Below are positions 16,393 to 26,662 of a stretch of 64,000 nt of DNA, one piece after another. The notes beneath the pieces were generated by a model. The model made no database searches, was not told where the DNA came from, and saw nothing but the letters and a program-made list of their open reading frames with translations. A program made the position numbers and the translations under genes. Origin of the DNA: Streptomyces sp. Go-475 (lineage in GTDB: Bacteria; Actinomycetota; Actinomycetes; Streptomycetales; Streptomycetaceae); NCBI RefSeq assembly GCF_003330845.1, contig NZ_CP026121.1:7669501-7733500 (forward strand), read 5' to 3'. Each line of letters opens with the position of its first letter. Position 1 is the stretch's first letter.

Positions 16393-18663
16393 ATGTCTCA
16401 CCTCCGCGCCCCGGCCGCACGCGCAGACCGCCGTGAGGGCGGGCGGCACGGGCGGCCGGCCGCCCGCACCGCCACCGCGCTGCCCGAGACCCACATACGG
16501 CCCCAACTGCTGCGTCTCGCGGTACTGCCGCCCGTCGCCGTCGCGCTGAGCGGCTGCGCCGCCGTCCTCTTCACCGTCCGGTCCACGGGAATCCGGCCCG
16601 GCCTCACGCTGTGGGCCGTGCTCGCCGGCGCGGTCTTCGTGGCCCTCGTCGGCATCGTCGTCGCCGCGGTGGCGGCCAACCGCGCCGCCGGGTCCGTGCA
16701 CGACCGCATCGGCGTGCTGCGCCGCGCCACCGCACGGCGCGAGGCCGACCTGCGCGCCCTGGTCGAGACGCTGCGCCGCGGCGACGGACCGCCCCAGCAC
16801 AACCCGCAGAACCCGCGCGACGGCGCCCCCGAGGACGCCGACGACTTCGAACTCCTCTCCTGCGACCTGGCCCGGGCGCACGACGGCGCCGTCACCGCCG
16901 TCGTGCAGGCCTCGCAGCTCTCCAGCCAGGCGGGCAGCGAACAGAAGCTCGAGGTGTTCGTCAACCTGGCCCGGCGCCTGCAGTCACTGGTGCACCGCGA
17001 GATCTCCATCCTCGACGAGCTGGAGAACGAGATGGAGGACCCCGACCTGCTCAAGGGGCTCTTCCACGTCGACCACCTCGCCACCCGCATCCGCCGCCAC
17101 GCCGAGAACCTCGCCGTGCTCGGCGGGGCCGTCTCCCGCCGCCAGTGGAGCAACCCGGTCTCCATGACCGAGGTGCTGCGCTCGGCCATCGCCGAGGTCG
17201 AGCAGTACTCCCGGGTCAAGCTCGTGCCGCCGGTCGACGGCACCCTGCGGGGACACGCCGTCGCCGACGTCATCCACCTGCTCGCCGAACTCGTCGAGAA
17301 CGCCACGGTGTTCTCCGCGCCGCACACCCAGGTGCTGCTGCGCGCCAACCTCGTCACCTCCGGGCTCGCCGTCGAGGTCGAGGACCGCGGGCTCGGCATG
17401 CCCCTGGAGGAGCAGACGCGCATGAACGCGCTGCTCGCCGACCCGGACCAGGTGAACGTCGCCCGGCTCCTCGCGGACGGCCGCATCGGGCTGTTCGTCG
17501 TCTCGCAGCTGGCCCGGCGGCACGGCATCACCGTCCGCCTGCAGACCAACATCTACGGCGGAGTGCAGGCGGTGCTCGTCGTGCCGCAGGCGCTGCTCGG
17601 GGCGGAGGCGGGGGCACCCGGCGGTACGGGCCGGCCCCAGGCCGGCGGTACGGCGACCGGTGCGGAACGCCCGGCTGTGCCGATGCGGCAGACGGGGCGG
17701 CACGGGCAGGCGGCGCTGGGCGGGCAGGCGGCGCTGGGCGGGCAGTCTTCGTCGGGGGGCGCCGGCGCCGGAGCCGGCGGCCTGTCCGGGGGGCAGTCCC
17801 CTGCCGACGGGGCTGCGTCCGGATTCTCGTCCGTGGCGGTGCCCGCGTCCGAGGCGCGGTCGTCCGGTCCGGCCGCGGCATCCGCCGTCCCGTCCGCGTC
17901 CGGCCTCGCGCCCGAAGGGCCCCGGCAGGCAGCCGAACCGGCCCCGGGCGGAAGCCCGAAGAACGGCCGGCCCGCTCCGCTGCCCGTGCGCGGGGCCCGC
18001 CGGGAGCGGCCCACCCCGGCCGAGGCACGGCCCGGCATCAGCCCCGACGACCGGCGCATCCTCGCCGAGAACGTGACCACGCCGCCCACCCCGCGCAACG
18101 GCGCCGTGCGCGGCACCATGGGCAAGCCGCAACTGCCCCGCCGCCGCGCCCAGGAGCACATCGCGCCCCAGCTGCGCGACGGCCCGGCGCCCCGCCAGGA
18201 CCCCGAATACCTCGTCGGCCACGACCCCGGTCTGATGGCGGCCTTCCAGCGCGGCATCAGCCTCGCCGAGGCCCAGCAGAACATGGAGGCCGGGAACATG
18301 GAGTGGGGCGACACCACGTCCTCCCACGGGGAGCCGACGCATATCGAGTCGCCGCACATGTCCTCACCGCACATGTCCTCCTCGCACGTGGAAGTCCCGC
18401 ACATGGAATCCCCGCACGGAGAGCCGCCGCGCAGGGCGTCCGCACACAGGGACCCCGCGCATAGGGATCCCACCCACAGGGACCCGATTCCCCGGCAGCC
18501 GGCACACCTGGAGCCGCTCTCCACCGAGCTGTCCGCCTCGACCACCCCGGCCTCCGTGGACGCACACCGCACCACCGAGGCACGCGGCGTACGGGACGGT
18601 GCGGGCGCGTCCCGCCCCGACCACACCACCACCCGGCACGACGGGAGCGCACCCGCCGGATGA
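16393..18663 (+). CDS. cvnA: Conservon sensor kinase-like ATPase (CvnA)
   Basis: A 756-aa membrane protein. Two hydrophobic segments at about residues 37-62 and 70-95 enclose a short loop. A cytoplasmic dimerisation region (about 140-260) and a histidine-kinase-type ATPase domain (about 270-395: 'LLAELVENATVFS' N-box, 'EVEDRGLGMPLEEQ', 'GLFVVSQLARRHG') follow. The C-terminal half is long, disordered and proline/alanine-rich, with repeated 'PHMxSPH' and 'AHRDP' units near the end. CvnA proteins head conservon operons and are thought to receive signals for the CvnD GTPase. ATG 16393 has GAGGAC upstream. Confidence 0.88.
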   Translation: MSHLRAPAARADRREGGRHGRPAARTATALPETHIRPQLLRLAVLPPVAVALSGCAAVLFTVRSTGIRPGLTLWAVLAGAVFVALVGIVVAAVAANRAAGSVHDRIGVLRRATARREADLRALVETLRRGDGPPQHNPQNPRDGAPEDADDFELLSCDLARAHDGAVTAVVQASQLSSQAGSEQKLEVFVNLARRLQSLVHREISILDELENEMEDPDLLKGLFHVDHLATRIRRHAENLAVLGGAVSRRQWSNPVSMTEVLRSAIAEVEQYSRVKLVPPVDGTLRGHAVADVIHLLAELVENATVFSAPHTQVLLRANLVTSGLAVEVEDRGLGMPLEEQTRMNALLADPDQVNVARLLADGRIGLFVVSQLARRHGITVRLQTNIYGGVQAVLVVPQALLGAEAGAPGGTGRPQAGGTATGAERPAVPMRQTGRHGQAALGGQAALGGQSSSGGAGAGAGGLSGGQSPADGAASGFSSVAVPASEARSSGPAAASAVPSASGLAPEGPRQAAEPAPGGSPKNGRPAPLPVRGARRERPTPAEARPGISPDDRRILAENVTTPPTPRNGAVRGTMGKPQLPRRRAQEHIAPQLRDGPAPRQDPEYLVGHDPGLMAAFQRGISLAEAQQNMEAGNMEWGDTTSSHGEPTHIESPHMSSPHMSSSHVEVPHMESPHGEPPRRASAHRDPAHRDPTHRDPIPRQPAHLEPLSTELSASTTPASVDAHRTTEARGVRDGAGASRPDHTTTRHDGSAPAG

Positions 18664-18731
18664 CCACCCCCGTTTCCATCCCCACCCCCAGCGCTCCCGC
18701 AGACCTTCGTACCCCAAGGAGTCGATCCACC

Positions 18732-19163
18732 ATGGCGAGCGATGCGCCGACCGCCCATGTATCCGATCTCGACTGGCTGATGAGCGGCCTCGTGCAGCGC
18801 GTACCGCACACATCCGCGGCGGTGCTGCTGTCCTGCGACGGACTCGTGAAGTCCGTGCACGGCCTCGACCCGGACAGCGCCGACCACATGGCCGCGCTGG
18901 CCTCGGGCCTGTACTCCCTGGGCCGCAGCGCCGGCGTCCGCTTCGGCGACGGCGGCGACGTACGGCAGGTCGTGGTCGAACTCGACTCGACCCTGCTGTT
19001 CGTCACCACCGCCGGCTCCGGCACCTGCCTGGCCGTGCTCGCCGGGCGCGAGGCCGACGCGGCCGTGCTCGGCTACGAGATGGCGATGCTGGTCAAGAGC
19101 GTCCGCCCCTACCTGGTGACCGCTCCCCGGCAGTCCGTCGAATCCCCGGCGATGAGGCCTTGA
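18732..19163 (+). CDS. cvnB: Roadblock/LC7-domain protein (CvnB)
   Basis: A 143-aa protein, essentially one roadblock/LC7 domain ('LDWLMSGLVQRVPHTSAAVLLSCDGLVKSVHGLD...MLVKSVRPYL'). These domains form dimers and in conservons act with the GTPase CvnD, like MglB with MglA. ATG 18732 was chosen for AAGGAG at 18716-18721. A longer form from ATG 18660 would overlap cvnA by ATGA and add 24 residues with a weaker ribosome site. It is the second gene of a cvnABCD operon. Confidence 0.88.
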   Translation: MASDAPTAHVSDLDWLMSGLVQRVPHTSAAVLLSCDGLVKSVHGLDPDSADHMAALASGLYSLGRSAGVRFGDGGDVRQVVVELDSTLLFVTTAGSGTCLAVLAGREADAAVLGYEMAMLVKSVRPYLVTAPRQSVESPAMRP

Positions 19164-19165
19164 GC

Positions 19166-19537
19166 GTGACGGCGGCCGGTGACGGGCCCTGGCTCGACGA
19201 CGCGGCCGGGCGGCTCGTGCGCCCGTTCACGGTCAGCAACGGCCGTACCCGTCCCACCGTCGCGCTCGACCTCGTGTCGCAGGTGATGGCCACCGGGGCG
19301 ACCCCCCTCGGCTATCTCGGCCCCGAACACGCGGAGGCGCTCGAGCGGTGCCGTGTGCCCGTCGCGGTCGCCGAGGTGGCCGCGCATCTGAAACTGCCGG
19401 TGGCCGTCACCAAGGTGCTGCTGGCGGACCTCGTCGACTGCGGGGCGCTGACCACCAAGCCCCCCGCGTTCCACCACAACCCGACGGACCGGGCTCTTCT
19501 GGAGGCAGTGCTCGATGGACTACGACGACAGCTCTGA
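19166..19537 (+). CDS. cvnC: DUF742 protein (CvnC)
   Basis: A 123-aa protein of the DUF742 family, with the usual 'VRPFTVSNGRTRP' N-terminal motif, 'PVAVAEVAAHLKLPVAVTKVLLADL' (winged-helix-like segment) and the C-terminal 'LEAVLDGLRRQL'. Its biochemical role in conservons is unsettled. The GTG start at 19166 lies 2 bases after the cvnB stop with GATGAGG upstream. A TTG at 19160 would overlap the stop. The 3' end overlaps cvnD by 23 bp. Confidence 0.87.
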   Translation: MTAAGDGPWLDDAAGRLVRPFTVSNGRTRPTVALDLVSQVMATGATPLGYLGPEHAEALERCRVPVAVAEVAAHLKLPVAVTKVLLADLVDCGALTTKPPAFHHNPTDRALLEAVLDGLRRQL

Positions 19538-20144
19538 CTACGCCGACGGACCCGGCCGCGGCGCCGACCCGTTTCCCACCGCGCTGAAGATCCTGGTGGC
19601 GGGCGGGTTCGGCGTGGGCAAGACGACCTTCGTCGGCGCGGTCAGCGAGATCGCACCGCTCAGCACGGAGGAACTGCTCACCACCGTCAGCGCCGCGACC
19701 GACAATCTCGACGGCATCGAGAACAAGGTCGAGACGACCGTGGCCATGGACTTCGGCCGCATCACGCTCGACCAGGAGCACGTGCTCTACCTCTTCGGCA
19801 CGCCCGGCCAGGAGCGGTTCTGGTTCATGTGGGACGAGCTGTGCGAGGGAGCGCTCGGGGCGGTCATCCTCGCCGACACCCGCCGCCTCCAGGAGTGCTT
19901 CGCGGCCGTCGACTTCTTCGAGCAGCGAGGCCTCGGATTCATCATCGCCGTCAACGAGTTCGACGGTGCCCACCGCTACGACCCCGAGGAGGTGCGCGCG
20001 GCACTCGACCTGCCCGAGGAGGTCCCCGTCGTGTGCTGCGACGCGCGGATCTCCAGCTCCGGGGTCCAGACCCTGCTGACCCTGGTGCGCCATCTCATCG
20101 CCCACGCGCCCGCCCCCGCGACGGGGTATGGCGCCCACATGTGA
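19515..20144 (+). CDS. cvnD: Conservon small GTPase (CvnD)
   Basis: A 209-aa Ras-like ATP/GTP-binding protein. The P-loop 'AGGFGVGKTTF' is at about residues 29-39 and the switch II-like 'FGTPGQERFWFMWDEL' contains the GxxGQE pattern. The base-recognition motif reads 'NEFD', not NKxD, which is usual for CvnD proteins. It is the GTPase output of the conservon, probably controlled by the roadblock protein and the kinase-like sensor. ATG 19515 has GGAGG at 19500-19504 inside cvnC. Confidence 0.9.
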   Translation: MDYDDSSDYADGPGRGADPFPTALKILVAGGFGVGKTTFVGAVSEIAPLSTEELLTTVSAATDNLDGIENKVETTVAMDFGRITLDQEHVLYLFGTPGQERFWFMWDELCEGALGAVILADTRRLQECFAAVDFFEQRGLGFIIAVNEFDGAHRYDPEEVRAALDLPEEVPVVCCDARISSSGVQTLLTLVRHLIAHAPAPATGYGAHM

Positions 20145-20203
20145 TCTCCAACCACCGCCAGGAGACCGTATATGACGCATGCCCACACCCCGGGAGCACG
20201 CCC

Positions 20204-20776
20204 ATGAGCTACGACCCGCCGCGCCCGGCCGGTCGTCTGCTTCTCACACCCGAGGACAAGGAGGCCCCGGCCCGCGCCCGCCGACTGCGCGGGCTGGGCC
20301 TGGGGGAGCGCCCCGAACCCGCCCTCGACACCTTCGCGCACCGCCTCGCCGAACTGACCCGGGCGCCCTACGCCATGGTCAACTTCCCCGACGAGCAAGG
20401 GCAGTTCTACGCGGGCCTGTACGTCCCGGCCGTCGCGCCGGTCGTGCGGAGCGACGGCACCAGCACGCAGCTCGGCCGCACGCTGCCCCGCGACCATGGC
20501 TTCTGCCCCCATGTGGTGGCGCGACGCAAAGCGCTGGTCCTGGAGGACGTCCACGACTATCCGCGGTTCGCCGGCAACCCCGTGGTCGACGAGTTCGGCA
20601 TCCGCTCCTACCTGGGAGCACCGCTCATCGACGGCACGGGGCTCGTGCTGGGCACCGTCAGTGTCGCCGACGTCGAGCCGCGGCCGTGGGGCAAACCGGG
20701 CCTGACCGCCATCAAGGAGCACGCCGCGCAGCTCGTCATGGAGCTGGAGGGCCGGGACGGCCTGCTGCCCTACTGA
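20204..20776 (+). CDS. GAF-domain protein linked to the conservon
   Basis: A 190-aa protein, mostly one GAF domain ('[24 protein letters not shown]', '[45 protein letters not shown]', '[13 protein letters not shown]'). The 'FC' and 'Y.GAPL' pattern is like ligand- or redox-sensing GAF domains. It follows cvnD closely on the same strand, so it may supply a sensory input to the GTPase switch. ATG 20204 has GGGAG upstream. An in-frame GTG at 20141 would overlap the cvnD stop (GTGA) and add 21 residues. Confidence 0.85.
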   Translation: MSYDPPRPAGRLLLTPEDKEAPARARRLRGLGLGERPEPALDTFAHRLAELTRAPYAMVNFPDEQGQFYAGLYVPAVAPVVRSDGTSTQLGRTLPRDHGFCPHVVARRKALVLEDVHDYPRFAGNPVVDEFGIRSYLGAPLIDGTGLVLGTVSVADVEPRPWGKPGLTAIKEHAAQLVMELEGRDGLLPY

Positions 20777-20960
20777 ACGCCCGGGCGCCCGCGCCGGGCA
20801 CCGCGAAGGGCGTGAAGGAAAGCTGCGGCGGCGCTTAAGAAAACCTCGATGGACCGGTGCGGCCGCCGTACGGCAGATTGCTGTGCGATCCCACTCCTCT
20901 CCCGGTCCAGGGGCTCCTTCGGCATGCCCGGAGCCGGGACTCACCCCCAGGAGCCGCACG

Positions 20961-21989
20961 GTGAAGGCGCTGGTCAAACAGAAGGCGGAGCCCGGTCTCT
21001 GGCTCGCGGACGTCCCGGAGCCCGCCGTCGGGCCCGGGGACGTACTGATCAAGGTGCTGCGCACCGGCATCTGCGGCACCGACCTGCACATCCGGGCCTG
21101 GGACGGCTGGGCCCGGCAGGCGATCAACACCCCGCTCGTGGTCGGGCACGAGTTCGTCGGCGAGGTCGTCGAGACCGGGCGGGACGTCACCGACATCGGC
21201 GTCGGCGACCGGGTCAGCGGCGAAGGGCACCTGGTGTGCGGCAAGTGCCGCAACTGCCTGGCGGGCCGCCGCCACCTGTGCCGGGCCACCATAGGGCTGG
21301 GCGTGGGCCGGGACGGGGCGTTCGCCGAGTACGTGACCCTGCCCGCCGCCAACGTCTGGGTGCACCGGGTGCCCGTCGACCTCGACGTGGCCGCGATCTT
21401 CGACCCGTTCGGCAACGCCGTGCACACCGCGCTGTCCTTCCCGCTCGTCGGCGAGGACGTCCTCATCACCGGCGCGGGACCCATCGGCCTGATGGCCGCC
21501 GCGGTGGCCCGGCACGCCGGTGCCCGCCACGTCATGATCACCGACGTCAGCGAGGAGCGGCTGGAGCTCGCGCGCAAGATCGGCGTCAGCCTCGCGCTCG
21601 ACGTCTCCGGCGCCACGATCGCCGACGGGCAGCGCACGCTCGGACTGCGTGAGGGCTTCGACATCGGCCTGGAGATGTCCGGCCGCCCCGAGGCGCTGCG
21701 CGACATGATCGCCAACATGACGCACGGCGGCCGGATCGCGATGCTCGGCCTGCCCGCCCAGGAGTTCCCCGTCGACTGGGCCCGGATCGTCACCTCGATG
21801 ATCACCCTCAAGGGCATCTACGGCCGCGAGATGTTCGAGACCTGGTACGCGATGTCGGTCCTGCTGGAGGGCGGGCTGGACCTGGCCCCCGTGATCACCG
21901 GCCGGTACGGCTTCCGCGACTTCGAGGCGGCGTTCGCCGACGCGGCGAGCGGCCGCGGCGGCAAGGTCATCCTCGACTGGACGGCGTAA
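20961..21989 (+). CDS. tdh: L-threonine 3-dehydrogenase
   Basis: A 342-aa zinc alcohol dehydrogenase-family enzyme of the expected TDH length. Catalytic zinc motif 'GICGTDLHI' and 'GHEFVGEV', structural zinc cysteines in '[16 protein letters not shown]', and Rossmann motif '[10 protein letters not shown]' are visible. It oxidises threonine to 2-amino-3-ketobutyrate with NAD. GTG 20961 has AGGAG 7 bases upstream, and an earlier ATG at 20883 lacks support. kbl follows 55 bp downstream, the complete two-step threonine-to-glycine route. The upstream 185 bp contains no gene. Confidence 0.96.
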   Translation: MKALVKQKAEPGLWLADVPEPAVGPGDVLIKVLRTGICGTDLHIRAWDGWARQAINTPLVVGHEFVGEVVETGRDVTDIGVGDRVSGEGHLVCGKCRNCLAGRRHLCRATIGLGVGRDGAFAEYVTLPAANVWVHRVPVDLDVAAIFDPFGNAVHTALSFPLVGEDVLITGAGPIGLMAAAVARHAGARHVMITDVSEERLELARKIGVSLALDVSGATIADGQRTLGLREGFDIGLEMSGRPEALRDMIANMTHGGRIAMLGLPAQEFPVDWARIVTSMITLKGIYGREMFETWYAMSVLLEGGLDLAPVITGRYGFRDFEAAFADAASGRGGKVILDWTA

Positions 21990-22044
21990 CGCCCGCCCCC
22001 CGCAAGACTCCCTCCCCCCCCGGCAAGCACCTTAGGAGCTTCCG

Positions 22045-23235
<1,191 letters not shown>

Positions 23236-23266
23236 GAACCCTCACTGACCTGAGAGAATCGATCGC

Positions 23267-24169
23267 ATGATCGAGGCGCGGCGGCTCCACATCCTCCGTG
23301 CGGTGGCCGACCACCGCACGGTGACGGCGGCTGCCGCCGCGCTGTACCTGACCCCGTCGGCCGTCTCCCAGCAGCTCGCCGCGCTGGAACAGGAGACCGG
23401 CCACCGGCTCGTCGAGCGCGGCGCCAAGGGCGTACGGCTCACCCCGGCGGGCGAGATCCTGCTCAACCACACCAACGCGGTCCTCGCCCAGCTGGAGCGG
23501 GCCGAGGCCGAACTCGCCGCGTACAGCTCGGGCGCCGCCGGCACCGTCACGGTCGCCTCCTTCGCCACCGGGATCGCCCTGGTCGTGGCGCCCGCGCTGG
23601 CCCGCCTCGCCGAGTCCGCGCCCGGCATCCGCATCCGAGTCCAGGACGCCGAGGGCGACGCCAGCCTGCCGATGGTGCTGGACCGGCAGGTGGATGTCGC
23701 CGTGGCGGTCGAGTACCGCGGCGCCCCGCCCGCCGACGACCCCCGGCTGACCCACGTACCCCTCTACGCGGAGCCCTTCGACGCCGTCGTCCCCGTCACC
23801 CACCGCCTGGCCGACGCGGCGGAGGTACCGCTCGCCGAACTGGCCAAGGACTGCTGGATCGGCCCCTACCCCGGCAACCCCTGCCATGACGTGGTGGTCC
23901 TGGCCTGCGAGAACGCCGGCTTCCAGCCCCGCATGGAGCACTCCTCGGACGACTTCCGCGCGGTCGTCGCCCTCGCCTCGGCCGACGCGGGCGTGGCCCT
24001 CGTGCCGCGCTCGGCGCTGCGCGGCATGGACCTCGCCCAGGTGGTCGTCCGCCCCGTCGACGGCACACCCCCCACCCGCCGGGTCTTCGCCGCCGTGCGC
24101 CGGGGAGCCGAGGAGCACCCGCTCATCCGCCCCGTGCTGGACGCGCTGAGCGCGGCGGCCCCGGTGTGA
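23267..24169 (+). CDS. LysR-family transcriptional regulator
   Basis: A 300-aa protein with an N-terminal LysR winged helix ('HILRAVADHRTVTAAAAALYLTPSAVSQQLAALE...LTPAG', residues 7-66, quoted in part) and a type 2 periplasmic-binding-fold effector domain. It lies 31 bp downstream of kbl on the same strand, so it may be part of the threonine operon. Its own targets are unknown. No strong ribosome site is visible (AGAGA about 11 bases upstream). Confidence 0.88.
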   Translation: MIEARRLHILRAVADHRTVTAAAAALYLTPSAVSQQLAALEQETGHRLVERGAKGVRLTPAGEILLNHTNAVLAQLERAEAELAAYSSGAAGTVTVASFATGIALVVAPALARLAESAPGIRIRVQDAEGDASLPMVLDRQVDVAVAVEYRGAPPADDPRLTHVPLYAEPFDAVVPVTHRLADAAEVPLAELAKDCWIGPYPGNPCHDVVVLACENAGFQPRMEHSSDDFRAVVALASADAGVALVPRSALRGMDLAQVVVRPVDGTPPTRRVFAAVRRGAEEHPLIRPVLDALSAAAPV

Positions 24170-24188
24170 GGACTCCTTAACGCGCTCG

Positions 24189-24221
24189 TCTCATATGCGG
24201 GATAACGTCCCGGATATGAGA
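24189..24221. promoter_or_regulatory. Long dyad overlapping the XRE/cupin start codon
   Basis: TCTCATATGCGGGA (24189-24202) and TCCCGGATATGAGA (24208-24221) are inverted copies matching at 13 of 14 positions around a TAACG spacer. The right arm contains the preferred start codon at 24216. A protein bound here would cover the promoter, transcript start and initiation site, so strong autoregulation and a leaderless transcript are likely. Confidence 0.75.
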
Positions 24222-24788
24222 AACGACGACATCGACCCCGTCGACGCCAGGCTGGGTGCCCGCCTGGCCGAGCTGCGGGCCCAGCACGGCTACTCCCTCG
24301 GCGAGTTGGCCGAGCGCAGCGGAGTGAGCCGGTCCACCCTCTCCCGCGCCGAGCGGGCCGAGATCAGCCCCACGGCCTCGCTCCTGAACCGCCTGTGCGC
24401 CGTCTACGGGCGGACCATGTCCCAGCTCCTCAGCGAGGTCGAGGCCGAGCCGGCACCCGTGGTGCGCACCGCCGACCAGCCCGAGTGGCAGGACCGGGCC
24501 TCCGGCTTCGTACGGCGGTCCGTGTCGCCACCGCACCCGGGGCTGCGCGGTGAACTCGTCGAGGGACGCCTCACCGCCGGCGCCGACCTCGCCTACGACC
24601 GCCCGCCCGTGGCCGGCCTGGAGCAGCACATCTGGGTGCTGGAAGGGGCCCTGGAGGTGACCGCGCAGGACACCGCGCACCACCTGGACACAGGTGACTG
24701 CCTGCGAATGCGCGTGTGGGGGCCGACCCGGTTCCGGTGTGCCGCTCCCGAGGGCGTGCGCTACCTGCTGGCGGTGGTGCGGCCGTGA
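24216..24788 (+). CDS. XRE-family regulator with cupin domain
   Basis: A 190-aa protein. The helix-turn-helix ('RLAELRAQHGYSLGELAERS' onward, about residues 12-70) is followed by a cupin barrel ('LEQHIWVLEGALEVTAQD', 'LDTGDCLRMRVWGPTRFRC'). An alternative ATG 21 bases earlier (24195) lies in the left operator arm. ATG 24216 better fits the family N-terminus. No Shine-Dalgarno sequence precedes either start, which suggests leaderless translation. It is joined to the acetyltransferase by a GTGA overlap, a common pairing in which the regulator controls its partner GNAT enzyme. Confidence 0.85.
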   Translation: MRNDDIDPVDARLGARLAELRAQHGYSLGELAERSGVSRSTLSRAERAEISPTASLLNRLCAVYGRTMSQLLSEVEAEPAPVVRTADQPEWQDRASGFVRRSVSPPHPGLRGELVEGRLTAGADLAYDRPPVAGLEQHIWVLEGALEVTAQDTAHHLDTGDCLRMRVWGPTRFRCAAPEGVRYLLAVVRP

Positions 24789-25312
24789 TCCGCCTGGACG
24801 AAACCCGACTGCTGTCTCAGGCCGGGGCGTTGGCGGACCTGCTGGTCGACACCGTCGACGGCGGTGCCTCGGTCGGCTTCCTCGCCCCGCTCGGCCGCGC
24901 GGAGGCCCTGGCCTGGTGGGAGGCGCGGGCCGCCGACGTGGACGCGGGGCGGCTCGCCGTCTGGGCGGCCTGCGACGGGGACCGCGTACTGGGCACCGTG
25001 AGCCTGGCCTTCCCCGGCAAGGCCAACAGCCGCCACCGTGCCGAGGTCGTGAAGCTCATGGTGCGCCGGGAGGCCCGGGGGAGGGGCCTCGGACGCGGGC
25101 TCCTGGACATCGCCGAGGACGCCGCGGCGGCGGCCGGCGTCACCCTGCTGCACCTGGACACCGAGACCGGCAGCCCCGCCGAGCACCTGTACCGGTCCGC
25201 AGGCTGGACCGCCGTCGGCGCGATCCCCGACTACGCGGCCCGCCCCGACGGAGTGCTGCGGCCGACGACGATCTACTACAAGCACCTGCCCGCGACCGCT
25301 CTCACCAGGTGA
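24785..25312 (+). CDS. GNAT-family N-acetyltransferase
   Basis: A 175-aa protein with the GNAT acetyl-CoA site 'VKLMVRREARGRGLGRGLL' (RxxGxG/A pattern) and the C-terminal 'EHLYRSAGWTAVGAIPDYA' typical of the fold. It transfers an acyl group to an amine, with unknown acceptor. The GTG start overlaps the regulator stop by GTGA. Because regulator and enzyme are translationally coupled, the cupin ligand of the regulator and the enzyme substrate may be related. Confidence 0.85.
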   Translation: MIRLDETRLLSQAGALADLLVDTVDGGASVGFLAPLGRAEALAWWEARAADVDAGRLAVWAACDGDRVLGTVSLAFPGKANSRHRAEVVKLMVRREARGRGLGRGLLDIAEDAAAAAGVTLLHLDTETGSPAEHLYRSAGWTAVGAIPDYAARPDGVLRPTTIYYKHLPATALTR

Positions 25313-25342
25313 TTGTCAGTGGCAGCGGATACCGTGCCTGCC

Positions 25343-25699
25343 ATGCCGGATGCCGAAGACGTACGACGGATCGCCCTGTCCCTGCCGGACGCCACGGAGA
25401 AGATCGCCTGGAGCATGCCCACGTTCCGGGTCGCGGGGAAGATGTTCGCCACGCTGCCGGAGGACGAGACGTCCATCGCCGTGCGCTGCCCCAAGGTGGA
25501 GCGGGACGAACTGGTGCTCGCCGAGCCGGGGAAGTTCTGGATCGCGGAACACGAGGCACAGTTCGCCTGGGTCCGGGCCCGGCTCGACGCGCTGGAGGAC
25601 GAGGCCGAACTGCGGGACATCCTCGCCGACTCCTGGAGACAGGCGGCCCCGGCCCGGCTCCTGGAGGCACATCCCCGGCTGGGCCTCCCGGCGGAGTGA
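25343..25699 (+). CDS. MmcQ/YjbR-family DNA-binding-like protein
   Basis: A 118-aa protein of the MmcQ/YjbR fold ('MPDAEDVRRIALSLPDATEKIAW', 'FRVAGKMFATL', 'VRCPKVERDELV', 'WVRARLDAL'). The family has a CyaY-like fold and no settled function. ATG 25343 fits family starts. The in-frame TTG at 25313 is less likely. It follows the acetyltransferase by 30 bp and may be in the same operon. It is convergent with the split transketolase. Confidence 0.8.
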   Translation: MPDAEDVRRIALSLPDATEKIAWSMPTFRVAGKMFATLPEDETSIAVRCPKVERDELVLAEPGKFWIAEHEAQFAWVRARLDALEDEAELRDILADSWRQAAPARLLEAHPRLGLPAE

Positions 25700-25712
25700 C
25701 GCCTCCCGGGGC

Positions 25713-26624
25713 TCACCCGGAAGCCGTCGCCCCGAGGAAGTCCGCGATCCGCGCCCGCAGCGACCGGGCGTCGAGGCCGTGGGCGGCGACATGCTCCTCC
25801 ACCTGTCCGTAGCGCCGCAGTTCACGACGGCCGACGCCCAGTCCCAGAACCCGGTGCGGCACATCCGACAGCGCGTCGTTCGCGGCGGCCGTCGACGTGC
25901 CCGCCAGATAGGGCTCGACCAGGACGACGTCCGTCCCGGCCGTCCCGGTGGCGCGGCGCAGGGCGGCCCCGTCGAAGGGGCGGACGGTCGTCGCGTACAG
26001 CACGGTGACGTCCAGGCCCTCGGTGGCGTCGAGCACCGCGTCGAGCGTCGGCCCCACGGCGACCACCACACCGGAGCGCCCCTCGCGGACGGTGTGGAAG
26101 CGCTCCCCGTCCACCGGCAGCGCCCGCCCGTTGGACTGCACGGACAGCCGTACGTACACCTTGTCGTCGCCCGCGGCGACCGCGTGCCGCAGCAGCGTCT
26201 CGGCCTCGTCCGGGTGGCCCGGGACGTGGACGGTCCAGCCGTCCAGGGTGTCGAGGAGCGCCACGTCGCCCGGCGCCATGTGGGTGTAGCCCCCGGCGGG
26301 CCAGTCGAAGGAGGCGGCGGCGCTCACCAGCACCGCGCCCGCGTCCTGGTGCCCGAGATCCAGCTTGACCTGCTCGAAGGGCCGCTCCACGAGGAAGCTG
26401 GCGAAGGTGTGCACGACGGGCCGCAGCCCGGTCAGCGCCAGTCCCGCCGCCGCCCCGACCAGGAGCTGCTCGCGGATGCCGACGTTGACGACCCGGTCGG
26501 GATGCCGGCGGGCGGCCTCGGCGAAGCCGTCCACGCCGATCTCGGCGAGGACCACGGCGACCCGGGGATCCTCGTCGAGCAGCCGGGAGACGACAGGGGC
26601 GAAACGGTCACGCATGGTGTCCAT
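25713..26624 (-). CDS. Split transketolase, C-terminal (pyrimidine/C) subunit
   Basis: A 303-aa protein equal to the C-terminal half of transketolase/DXS-like enzymes: 'VNVGIREQLLVGAAAGLALTGLRPVVHTFASFLVERPFEQVK' contains the conserved Glu of 'GIREQ' that activates thiamine diphosphate. It would pair with the N-terminal subunit encoded just upstream to form an active heteromer. Split transketolases act on small sugar or keto-acid donors in secondary metabolism, and the donor here is unknown. AAAGGA precedes the ATG. The gene lies 38 bp after its partner. Confidence 0.85.
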   Translation of the reverse strand: MDTMRDRFAPVVSRLLDEDPRVAVVLAEIGVDGFAEAARRHPDRVVNVGIREQLLVGAAAGLALTGLRPVVHTFASFLVERPFEQVKLDLGHQDAGAVLVSAAASFDWPAGGYTHMAPGDVALLDTLDGWTVHVPGHPDEAETLLRHAVAAGDDKVYVRLSVQSNGRALPVDGERFHTVREGRSGVVVAVGPTLDAVLDATEGLDVTVLYATTVRPFDGAALRRATGTAGTDVVLVEPYLAGTSTAAANDALSDVPHRVLGLGVGRRELRRYGQVEEHVAAHGLDARSLRARIADFLGATASG

Positions 26625-26662
26625 GGGGTACGGATTCCTTTCCGCAAGGTCGGGGGGGCGGG

